The notes below the pieces were generated by a model. That model did no database searches and was not told where the DNA came from. It saw nothing but the letters and a program-made list of their open reading frames with translations. This document shows positions 1-5,741 of a stretch of 7,180 nucleotides of DNA, in pieces. Origin of the DNA: an uncultured bacterium (GTDB lineage Bacteria > Gemmatimonadota > Gemmatimonadetes > Palauibacterales > KS3-K002); NCBI GenBank assembly GCA_947581845.1, contig CANPVY010000287.1, positions 1 to 7,180 on the forward strand, read 5' to 3'. Made by a program: the position numbers and the translations under genes. The first letter of the stretch is position 1. Every line of letters starts with the position of its first letter.

Positions 1-483
1 GGCCGCGTAACGCGACGCGATCACCTTGCTGAAGGCCTTACGTGCGAGCGCGCTCACCCAGGCCCGCGTGCGCGTCTGCCACTCATCGAAACCCAGAGAC
101 TCGGGAAGATGAAACTGATCCAGAAACGGGCCGCGGTAGAGCTCCACCACGTCCTCCCAGCGTTCTGCCTGGGCCGCTGCCTCCATCTGCTTGACATCTG
201 CCACCAAGTCGTCCCACACCAGCCCCACCTGATCTCCAGCTACGCTGACGCACTCCTCGCCGAGTTCTTTCCGCACCGCGTACAGAATCTGGGAGAGTGA
301 ATGGCGTGCCTTCTCCTCTGGCTTCTGGGGCCAGAAGAGTCCCAGCAAGTTGTCCCGAGCCACCGGGCCTTCGATGGCCAGGTACGAGATGAGGGCAACC
401 TTCTGCTTCTGCGCCGATAGCCCCGTGAACTCCGAGCCATCGCGCCGGATCGAGGCGCCGCCGAGAGTAGCTAGCTCAATCAT
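1..483 (-). CDS. SARP/BTAD-family transcriptional activator, N-terminal part (cut by left edge)
   Basis: Translating the minus strand from the ATG at 483-481 gives 161 codons with no stop down to base 1, so the C-terminal part lies outside the window. Residues 1-95 fit the OmpR-like winged helix of SARP regulators: it opens MIELATLGG, and RDNLLGLFWP (43-52) leads into a recognition-helix region, HSLSQILYAVRKEL (61-74). Residues 97-161 fit the start of a bacterial transcriptional activation domain, with LYRGPFLDQFHLPES (115-129) and DEWQTRTRAW (133-142). Family members bind direct repeats near -35 and activate transcription; long ones carry C-terminal ATPase, TolB-like or TPR sensor modules, which cannot be seen here. 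The frame is closed upstream by TAG at 531-529. A GTG at 525 is possible, but ATG 483 fits the conserved N-terminus and has GGTGGAG about 11 nt upstream. The gene is divergent from the sigma-factor operon. The family call is firm; target genes are unknown. Confidence 0.9.
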   Translation of the reverse strand, partial: MIELATLGGASIRRDGSEFTGLSAQKQKVALISYLAIEGPVARDNLLGLFWPQKPEEKARHSLSQILYAVRKELGEECVSVAGDQVGLVWDDLVADVKQMEAAAQAERWEDVVELYRGPFLDQFHLPESLGFDEWQTRTRAWVSALARKAFSKVIASRYAA

Positions 484-923
484 GGCCGGCGAGACTCCAC
501 CTGCAGTGATTGCACGTCCGACCACCCACTACAAGTTGAAGTCTGCGGCCCCTGATCGCCAGCTACAGTTGCGAGCCTCGCCCCAAAGCCCACAGGCGCT
601 CCCGGGGTCTCGACGCCTGGGTCGACAGACACAAGCCTGATAGTACGCCTTCTGGTGACAACGCTGGGTTTTCCTACGTCGGCTGGATGCTCGGCTAGGC
701 CAGCTTGGGGGTGAGCTGATGACGTAATGCACTGCCAAGGCTGAGGCCTCCCGGTGCGGGCTGCTACCGCTCTACTTCCTCAGCCACCTCCCACTTCTTG
801 CAGCGAAAGCCTGTCGCGGCAGCAGCACAATAGCCACCCCTAACGATTACCAATAGCAAGACAGGGCCAGACTGCAATCGCATGGTCGGGCTCCTTCGGC
901 ACGCATGAACAATGGCGCCCGCG

Positions 924-991
924 CGACGGTCTCTCCTCGCAATCTAAGGACGCACGGCCGCCCCGACGATTCTCACCCGCGATCTAGGGAC
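924..991. repeat. Imperfect 28-bp direct repeat, 40-bp period
   Basis: Units at 924-951 and 964-991 both begin CGACG and end with a near-identical core, CGCAATCTAAGGAC versus CGCGATCTAGGGAC (12 of 14 identical). The part between is poorly matched unless a gap is allowed. A third C(G/A)ATCTA core occurs at 1033-1039, out of the 40-bp register. It could be a binding-site pair or a decayed duplication; chance similarity is not excluded. Confidence 0.3.
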
Positions 992-1148
992 CCAGACGTG
1001 AAGCGTCCTTGGCTACAACCGGGCACCCTGCCCGATCTATCCAGAGGCATGAAGCAGCAGGACAGCACTGCACGCCCCGAAGATGTGGTCACGCAAACGA
1101 CAAATCAGCACCGGAGATGATTCCCAGATGATCGAGTGCGGTCGTAGT

Positions 1149-1181
1149 TGACGCACGATTGATTCCCCGCTGACGCACCCC
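1149..1181 (+). promoter_or_regulatory. Candidate activator operator: three direct repeats with 11-bp period
   Basis: TGACGCAC occurs exactly at 1149-1156 and again at 1171-1178, a 22-bp period. At the midpoint (1160) a third unit begins with TGA, giving TGACGCACGAT / TGATTCCCCGC / TGACGCACCCC in perfect 11-bp phase. Direct heptamer-like repeats spaced 11 or 22 bp, lying on one face of the helix next to -35, are the known operator form of SARP activators, and a SARP gene is divergently encoded next door. The first unit overlaps a -35-like TTGACG at 1148-1153. The array ends 62 bp before the sigma-factor ATG. That a SARP binds here is inference. No clear -10 is visible downstream. Confidence 0.4.
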
Positions 1182-1228
1182 ACCCACACTGCAAGCCTAG
1201 AACAAGCGAGTTGCGTGTCCGCAGAGTC

Positions 1229-1234
1229 AGGAGG
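1229..1234 (+). promoter_or_regulatory. Strong Shine-Dalgarno for the sigma factor
   Basis: AGGAGG lies 9 nt before the ATG at 1244. This fixes the start there rather than at the in-frame TTG at 1211, which would put the ribosome site inside the gene. Confidence 0.85.
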
Positions 1235-1243
1235 TACAGACTC

Positions 1244-1831
1244 ATGCCCGCCACTGCCCAAAACCGGATTGCTGCTGCCAGTCTGCGCGAGGACCCGATC
1301 TCCCCGGCGCTGGAACAACTGGTCTCGCGCTACGCCTCGATCGTCCGCGACGCAGCGCGGCGGCACAATCTCTCGGAAAGTGACGTCGACGAGGTGTTCC
1401 AGGACGTGCGAATTCGTATCTGGCGGGCTCTCTCGACCAGCGAGAAGATCTCGGTCGCTCCTGCGTCCTACGTATACCGTACTGCGGTGTCGGCGGCCTT
1501 GGACTTGATCCGTCGCCGAAGGGCGCGGCACGAGCAAGGGCTTGAGCGCGCCAGACACGGCCTACCAGCCAGAGCGGGCGCTCAGCCCGACCAGGCGGTC
1601 GAGGCAGCCGAACTGGTCCTCCAGCTCACGCGCGCGCTTGATGAGCTCGGCGAGTCGCGCCGGCTGGTAGTGCGGATGCACCTGGCAGGCTACCACCGCA
1701 ACGAGATCGCAGAACTCCTCGGGTGGACGGAGGCGAAGACGCGCAACCTACTATACCGCGGCCTGGCAGACCTCAAGGCGCGACTCGAGAAAGAGCAGCT
1801 CCAACCGGGATCACGGGGTGAGCGACGATAA
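1244..1831 (+). CDS. ECF-like sigma factor (sigma-70 family, regions 2 and 4)
   Basis: A 195-aa protein of typical ECF size that should direct RNA polymerase to a small set of promoters. Region 2 spans roughly residues 28-95: SESDVDEVFQDVRIRIWRAL (44-63) is the acidic/aromatic core-binding helix, and YVYRTAVSAALDLIRRRRAR (76-95) matches region 2.4, which contacts the -10. A linker of about 25 residues leads to region 4 (about 120-182), where AGYHRNEIAELLGWTEAKTR (148-167) is the helix-turn-helix and LLYRGLADLKARL follows. There is no large C-terminal extension. AGGAGG 9 nt upstream sets the ATG start. The gene overlaps the next one, a zinc-type anti-sigma candidate, which supports the ECF assignment. 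No ECF-type GGAAC/CGTC promoter with correct spacing was found upstream, so autoregulation is not evident; the 11-bp repeats upstream suggest other control. The ECF subgroup and regulon cannot be told. Confidence 0.92.
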   Translation: MPATAQNRIAAASLREDPISPALEQLVSRYASIVRDAARRHNLSESDVDEVFQDVRIRIWRALSTSEKISVAPASYVYRTAVSAALDLIRRRRARHEQGLERARHGLPARAGAQPDQAVEAAELVLQLTRALDELGESRRLVVRMHLAGYHRNEIAELLGWTEAKTRNLLYRGLADLKARLEKEQLQPGSRGERR

Positions 1832-2069
1832 GCTTCGAGCGGCCTACGAGCAGATATTGTCGCGGTGGGCCGCCGGCAGCCGCAAGCACTGCATACCACC
1901 CGAAGATCTGCTCGCCTCGGCTGAGCAACGGCTCACGAGGAACCGAGAGCTGGAGGTGCTGGATCACATAATGGGATGTAGACCCTGCCGTGAAGATTTC
2001 GAACTGCTAAGAGCGATTCGAAAGGCGAAAACGGTGATAGAGCGACCGGGAAATCGCGAAGCCGAGTAA
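1818..2069 (+). CDS. Small soluble zinc-binding anti-sigma factor (ZAS/zf-HC2-like)
   Basis: An 83-aa protein starting at GTG 1818, 14 nt inside the end of the sigma gene. Residues 50-57 read HIMGCRPC, exactly the HxxxCxxC signature of zinc-binding anti-sigma factors. H24 and C25 (in KHCIPPEDLL) lie 25-26 residues before H50, the usual spacing of the remaining zinc ligand(s). The helix after the motif, REDFELLRAIRKA, would be the sigma-wrapping segment. There is no transmembrane helix and no C-terminal sensor domain, so it should be cytoplasmic, like RsrA-type regulators, and may hold the sigma factor inactive until a thiol, metal or other cytoplasmic signal releases it. The overlap implies translational coupling and near-stoichiometric synthesis; the Shine-Dalgarno is weak (GGGA about 7 nt upstream). 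The fold call is good; the signal and a strictly inhibitory role are inferred, since some short ZAS proteins modulate rather than inhibit. Confidence 0.78.
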   Translation: MSDDKLRAAYEQILSRWAAGSRKHCIPPEDLLASAEQRLTRNRELEVLDHIMGCRPCREDFELLRAIRKAKTVIERPGNREAE

Positions 2070-2222
2070 CACAATCTCCGCCGCGCAAAAAGCCAGGCGC
2101 CACTCTGGGCTGGCCTCCACGTACAATGTTAAGCGGTGGGCAGGCCGACGTCAGCCCCGCCGGGGGCTATCGCATCCCGTGGTCCGGCACCATCTTTGTG
2201 AGGTTTCCGACTTGCTCGCACG

Positions 2223-4712
2223 ATGGCTGAGATCCCCGACCGTCTACGCTCGGCCCTGGCCGACCGCTATCCCATCGACAGGGAGCTAGGTACCGGTGGG
2301 ATGGGGACCGTGTACCTGGCTCGCGATCTCAAGCACGACCGCGCCGTCGCACTGAAAGTCCTTCGCCCCGATTACGCTGCGGCGCTGGGTACGGCTCGCT
2401 TCCTGCGCGAGATCGATATCGCCGCAAAGATGACGCATCCCCATATCCTGCCCCTCTACGACTCGGGAGAGGCGGACGGCTACGTCTACTACGTCATGCC
2501 GTATGTGGAGGGCGAGTCCCTGCGCGATCGCCTCACCAGGGAGAAACAACTGCCCATCGAAGACGCGATCCAGATCGCACGGCAGGTCGCGGACGCGCTC
2601 ACTTACGCCCACAAGCGCGGCATCGTTCACCGGGACATCAAGCCGGAGAATATCCTCCTGGAGGATCGCGAGGCCGTCGTCGCCGATTTCGGCGTCGCGC
2701 GGGCGGTCACAGCCGCGGCAGGTGACACGCTGACGGCCAGTGGCGTCGTCGTCGGCACGGCGCACTACATGAGCCCCGAGCAGGGCTGCGGCGAGCACGA
2801 CTTGGACGCGCGAACCGACATATACGCGCTGGGCTGCGTCCTCTACGAGATGCTGGCCGGCGAGCCGCCGTTCACCGGCCGAACCGCGCAGGCAGTCATC
2901 GCACGACACGTGAGCGAGCGCGCGCCATCGCTGCGCGTGGTCAGGCCGGAAGCGCCGCCCTGGCTGGAGCACATCGTCCACACCGCACTCGCCAAGTCTG
3001 CGGCCGATCGGTTTCCGACCGCCGAGTCTCTCTCACAGTCGCTGGCGGCTCACACAGCGCCGCAGCTGGCGCTGCGTGCCCCAGTTTGGGCGCGCTGGCG
3101 CGCGCGCTTTCGCGTGAGACACGCACTGGCCGGCGGCGCCCTCGTAATCTTGCTCGTCGCGGGGTGGTACCTGCTCCAGCCGGCTGGTGGCAGGCCGGGT
3201 GAGGAGACAGGCGCCCATGTCGCCTTTCCCGCCACCAATATTGCGGTACTGCCGCTTCAGGACTTCAGCCAGCAGGACAACAGCCATCTGGCCGCCGGCT
3301 TCAGCTACTTCCTCGCCAAGCATCTGGCGGGCATTCCCACGCTGACCGTGCTCTCGTACGAGAGTGTGCGACGGTACGAGGAAGAAGGCGTGCCGCTCGA
3401 TAGCATGGTGGCACGACACCAGCTCGGTACGCTCATCGAGGGCAACCTCATCGCGACCGATCAGCAAATCCAGGTCTCGGTTAACTTGACCGACGCCGTC
3501 TCGCGTGCCCAACTCGCGAGCGTGCCCCCACTCGTCAGGCTGCGCAGCGAGAGCCCGGCGCTACTGCGTGATCTAGCCGATGAGATCGGTCGCCTGCTTC
3601 GCCAGCGGCTCGGCTCCCAGCTGACGCGGCGCGCCCTCGAGGCGGGCACGGAGTCAGGCGAATGTCTCGAGCGCGTCTTCCGCGCCAATGCGCACCGGCA
3701 TCAGGCTGAGTCGCTGGCGAAGGCCGGCGACACTGAAGGCGCTGCCGCGGCCCTGGACGCGGCCGATTCCTTGCTGATCGAAGCCGAATCCCTCGACCGC
3801 GACTGGATCGAGCCCATCATCGACCAGGGATGGGTTGCCGTCTACCGCGCACGACTGTTCACGGACGTTCCGCAAACCTATGAGGCGGAATACGCACGAC
3901 AGGGGATCGCGCACGCGGAACGGGCGCTCGAGCGAGAGCCGTCAGACCCCGAGGCGCTCGAGCTACGCGGGATTCTGCGTTCCTATCTGGCCGAGAGCGC
4001 GAGTGATGCCGCGGAAGTAGCCCGTCTGTGGGAGGGTGCGGAACTCGACCTGGCGAGGGCCGTCGAGCTCAACCCGTCGCTGGCGGCGGCGTGGAGCCGC
4101 CTGAGCCTGGTCTACTGGGAACGCGGCCGCTTCCACGAGGCGAAACGGGCGGCGGAGCGCGCACTCGAGGAAGATGTCTGGCGGTTCAACGACGAGACCA
4201 TCATCATGCGCCTCTGCCAGGCCACCCTCGATCTCGAGCAGTTCGATGAAGCGTACCGCTGGTGTGTTGTCGAAGGGCGCCAGCGCTTTCCGGACAGGTC
4301 GGGCTTCGTCTCGTTCGAGCTTGCGCTACTGGCGTCGTCCGTGGGACCGGAGCCCGATGTCGAGAGAGCCTGGCAGCTCGCGGACACGCTCCTTCATATC
4401 ACCAGTCCCCACCGCCGGCCCGCTACCCGTGCCCTCGTACTAATGGACGTAGCCGCGGTCCTGGCGCGCGCCAATCTGGCCGACAGCGCGCGCGCCGTCA
4501 TCCGTCAAGCGCGAGAGACCGCACCACAGGCAGACCTCCGGCTCGACCCGCGGGAGGCGAACGCACGGCTACAGCTCGGCGAGCCTGACGAAGCGATCCG
4601 CCTCCTCGCTCGCTTCCTCGCGGCTCGGCCGGACGAGCGAGCGAAGGTCGCGAAGGATTGGTGGTGGAGGCCGCTCCGCGACCACCCCGAGTTCCGGGCG
4701 CTCGTGGAGTAG
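2223..4712 (+). CDS. Transmembrane Ser/Thr protein kinase with TolB-like and TPR extracytoplasmic region
   Basis: An 829-aa receptor-type Hanks kinase. The kinase domain (about 16-275) is complete: glycine loop GTGGMG (23-28), K45 in VALK, helix-C E63, catalytic HRDIKPEN (136-143), DFG (155-157), activation-loop threonines T169, T171 and T179, and SPE (184-186) in place of APE. An Arg-rich stretch (291-299) precedes one membrane helix (about 301-318), so the kinase should face the cytoplasm and the rest the periplasm. Residues about 337-464 (NIAVLPLQDF, then GTLIEGNLI) resemble the TolB N-terminal/FlgO-like domain. TPR-like helices follow (clear around 562-592 and 604-650), ending WWWRPLRDHPEF. 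The start is forced: a TGA at 2199 closes the frame upstream and the next Met (M27) is in the glycine loop. No well-spaced Shine-Dalgarno is seen (GAGG is 19 nt away). TACAAT at 2122-2127 could be a -10, but there is no matching -35. The ligand and substrates are unknown. Confidence 0.94.
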   Translation: MAEIPDRLRSALADRYPIDRELGTGGMGTVYLARDLKHDRAVALKVLRPDYAAALGTARFLREIDIAAKMTHPHILPLYDSGEADGYVYYVMPYVEGESLRDRLTREKQLPIEDAIQIARQVADALTYAHKRGIVHRDIKPENILLEDREAVVADFGVARAVTAAAGDTLTASGVVVGTAHYMSPEQGCGEHDLDARTDIYALGCVLYEMLAGEPPFTGRTAQAVIARHVSERAPSLRVVRPEAPPWLEHIVHTALAKSAADRFPTAESLSQSLAAHTAPQLALRAPVWARWRARFRVRHALAGGALVILLVAGWYLLQPAGGRPGEETGAHVAFPATNIAVLPLQDFSQQDNSHLAAGFSYFLAKHLAGIPTLTVLSYESVRRYEEEGVPLDSMVARHQLGTLIEGNLIATDQQIQVSVNLTDAVSRAQLASVPPLVRLRSESPALLRDLADEIGRLLRQRLGSQLTRRALEAGTESGECLERVFRANAHRHQAESLAKAGDTEGAAAALDAADSLLIEAESLDRDWIEPIIDQGWVAVYRARLFTDVPQTYEAEYARQGIAHAERALEREPSDPEALELRGILRSYLAESASDAAEVARLWEGAELDLARAVELNPSLAAAWSRLSLVYWERGRFHEAKRAAERALEEDVWRFNDETIIMRLCQATLDLEQFDEAYRWCVVEGRQRFPDRSGFVSFELALLASSVGPEPDVERAWQLADTLLHITSPHRRPATRALVLMDVAAVLARANLADSARAVIRQARETAPQADLRLDPREANARLQLGEPDEAIRLLARFLAARPDERAKVAKDWWWRPLRDHPEFRALVE

Positions 4713-4730
4713 CCCCCACCGCGTATTCCA

Positions 4731-5468
4731 TCAGGGCTCGCCCCCGCCCTTCTTCTCTTCGTTCTCGTCGATCAGCTCCGGGTCCGCCGTGAAGACCCAG
4801 TCGCCCACCGCCACGGCGATGAAGTACGAGTACTTGCCAGGGGCGACGTCCGCACGCACAGTCCCGCCCTGCGGCTCTCCACTAGGACTCAGTATGCGCC
4901 GCTCCGAGAGCGGACTGATCGGCGAAAAGTGAACCGTCCACGGATAACCATCAGGGCAAGACCAGACGACCAGGTCGCCGGGAGCGATGTAGAGCGGGTC
5001 CGGCGATACCGTGGCAGTGCGTCTGATCCTATCGAGCCCGATCTGGACGGTCTTTGGGGTCACTGGAGTGTCCACGCAGATCTCCAGCTCCACCACGGCG
5101 CCGCTGTCCACGCTCACCTCCGCCCTCGCGGGGGCATATCCCGGGGTGTGCACGCGCACCTTGTAGCCACCCGGGCGTAGTGTGAACGAGAAGAGCCCAT
5201 TGGCATCGGCCAAGGTGGAGAGACCTGTCCCAACGACCGACACTTCAGCTCCCGGCAGCGGCTGCCTGTCCCCATGCAAGGCGAGGCAGGCCCACCCCCT
5301 GATGGTCCCGAAATGCTGGACCTGGAGCGCCACCACGCTGGACAAGTCGGAGGCCCCCTCTGCCCCCGCGACCGCGTTGGACCTCTCTGGTTTCAACCCA
5401 GGCCCGCCGAACGAGAGGAAGGCCAGTGGCAACAGCAACAGCGCCGCCAGTGCGGTGGTCCTTCTCAT
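4731..5468 (-). CDS. Secreted protein with carboxypeptidase-regulatory-like and cupredoxin-like domains
   Basis: A 245-aa protein of no named family that I can identify. MRR plus the hydrophobic stretch TALAALLLLPLAFLSF forms a signal peptide (about 1-24), with no lipobox Cys, so export to the periplasm or outside is expected. Residues about 54-131 fit a carboxypeptidase-D regulatory-like beta-sandwich: GTIRGWA, LPGAEVSVVGTG, then DANGLFSFTLRPGGYKVRV (88-106) and the hallmark PGYAP. Residues about 150-232 look cupredoxin-like: SPDPLYIAPGDLVVWSCPDG (155-174), PWTVHF (176-181), a gap, then APGKYSYFIAV (209-219). The C-x(n)-H-x(n)-M copper loop is absent, so copper binding is unlikely. The tail (DENEEKKGGGEP) is charged and probably disordered. 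AGGAGG lies 5 nt before the ATG. The gene is convergent with the kinase, 18 nt from its stop, and 273 bp downstream of the permease on the same strand. Function is unknown; a binding or scaffold role is a guess. Confidence 0.82.
   Translation of the reverse strand: MRRTTALAALLLLPLAFLSFGGPGLKPERSNAVAGAEGASDLSSVVALQVQHFGTIRGWACLALHGDRQPLPGAEVSVVGTGLSTLADANGLFSFTLRPGGYKVRVHTPGYAPARAEVSVDSGAVVELEICVDTPVTPKTVQIGLDRIRRTATVSPDPLYIAPGDLVVWSCPDGYPWTVHFSPISPLSERRILSPSGEPQGGTVRADVAPGKYSYFIAVAVGDWVFTADPELIDENEEKKGGGEP
4733..4760 (+). terminator. Possible rho-independent terminator of the kinase gene
   Basis: AGGGC (4733-4737) and GCCCT (4746-4750) can form a 5-bp GC-rich stem with an 8-nt loop. The pyrimidine-rich TCTTCTCTTC follows at once. 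It sits 21 nt past the kinase stop, inside the 3' end of the opposing gene, where the same bases encode the acidic/Lys-Gly tail. The stem is short and the T-tract is interrupted by C, so this is weak. Confidence 0.3.
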
Positions 5469-5741
5469 AGGAACCTCCTGCTAAGGTTGAGGCCAAAGAA
5501 ACCAGTCCGTCGAAAAGCAACGACGCCGCAGGGTTAGCACACGCAGCGCTCCGCCTCCGGCGCTCTGGTAAGGCCTGACAACTTGAATTGGCGTACTGCA
5601 GGCATGGTTGAAGCCGCTGAGGTCTGGCACATCCCCCCAGGACCCCGGCCCAACCCAATCTCCAAGCTAGGTGACGCTGGCCAGCATCACAAGCAGCTCG
5701 TCGTAGTAGCGGGTGCGGGCGGCCTCCCTCCGGTCAGCCGT
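5469..5741. other. Spacer between permease and secreted-protein genes
   Basis: These 273 bp hold no supported gene. CGCC/GGCG (5552-5555 and 5559-5562), nested within AGCGC/GCGCT (5545-5549 and 5560-5564), can form a GC hairpin, but no T-tract follows on either strand, so a terminator call is not justified. TTGTCA (minus, 5583-5578) could be a -35 for the secreted-protein gene, but no -10 is found at the right distance. Whether the two minus-strand genes share a transcript is undecided. Confidence 0.5.
5474..5479 (-). promoter_or_regulatory. Shine-Dalgarno for the secreted protein
   Basis: On the minus strand AGGAGG is followed by TTCCT and then the ATG at 5468. The 5-nt spacing is short but good, and it supports a start that leaves an intact signal peptide. 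Confidence 0.75.

Larger units (their letters stand above)
484..1243. other. Divergent intergenic region, no convincing gene
   Basis: These 760 bp separate the leftward SARP gene from the rightward sigma operon and should hold both promoters. Short open frames exist (905-1120 plus, 529-738 minus), but they lack Shine-Dalgarno sequences and recognisable protein character. I saw no hairpin followed by a T-tract, no tRNA-like fold and no transposase remnant. The contents I consider notable are the 11-bp-phased repeat at 1149-1181 and a weak 28-bp imperfect repeat at 924-951 and 964-991. No sigma-70 promoter with both hexamers well conserved was found on either strand. TTGACG at 1148-1153 is a good -35 match, but no good -10 lies 16-18 bp downstream. 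Confidence 0.6.

Noticed and set aside
739..785. Perfect 8-bp inverted repeat GGCTGAGG / CCTCAGCC enclosing a small hairpin (CCCG-GTG-CGGG)
   Set aside because: With a 31-nt interval and no T-tract on either side, one such pair is expected by chance in a region this long.
905..1120. 71-codon plus-strand frame starting at ATG 905 between the SARP and sigma genes
   Set aside because: No Shine-Dalgarno, a basic low-information composition with no domain, and it overlaps the repeat-bearing intergenic DNA.
1200..1220. Possible ECF promoter GAAC...GTCC before the sigma gene
   Set aside because: The 13-nt spacing is too short for the 16-17 nt ECF norm, and it lies too close to the ribosome site to be convincing.
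1037..1558. 173-codon open frame on the minus strand over the sigma-factor 5' half
   Set aside because: It is antisense to a clearly coding sigma factor with a strong ribosome site, has no recognisable domain, and reflects codon bias in GC-rich DNA.
2153..2168. Hairpin AGCCCC-GCCG-GGGGCT between the anti-sigma and kinase genes
   Set aside because: A tight GC stem, but no T-rich tail follows on either strand, so it is not called as a terminator; it might still slow polymerase or protect mRNA.
2286..2981. 231-codon minus-strand open frame opposite the kinase domain
   Set aside because: The plus strand encodes every kinase motif here; the antisense product has no family resemblance.
5245..5658. 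137-codon minus-strand frame overlapping the start of the secreted-protein gene
   Set aside because: It is out of frame with the signal-peptide gene, has no domain, and the competing frame has a good Shine-Dalgarno.
5670..5741. In-frame 24-codon extension after the permease stop (TADRREAARTRYYDELL and on to a TAG)
   Set aside because: It looks protein-like, but the permease already ends with the usual VNPVEVLRRE terminus, and a short open run after a stop is common in GC-rich DNA; neither read-through nor a gene fragment can be supported.
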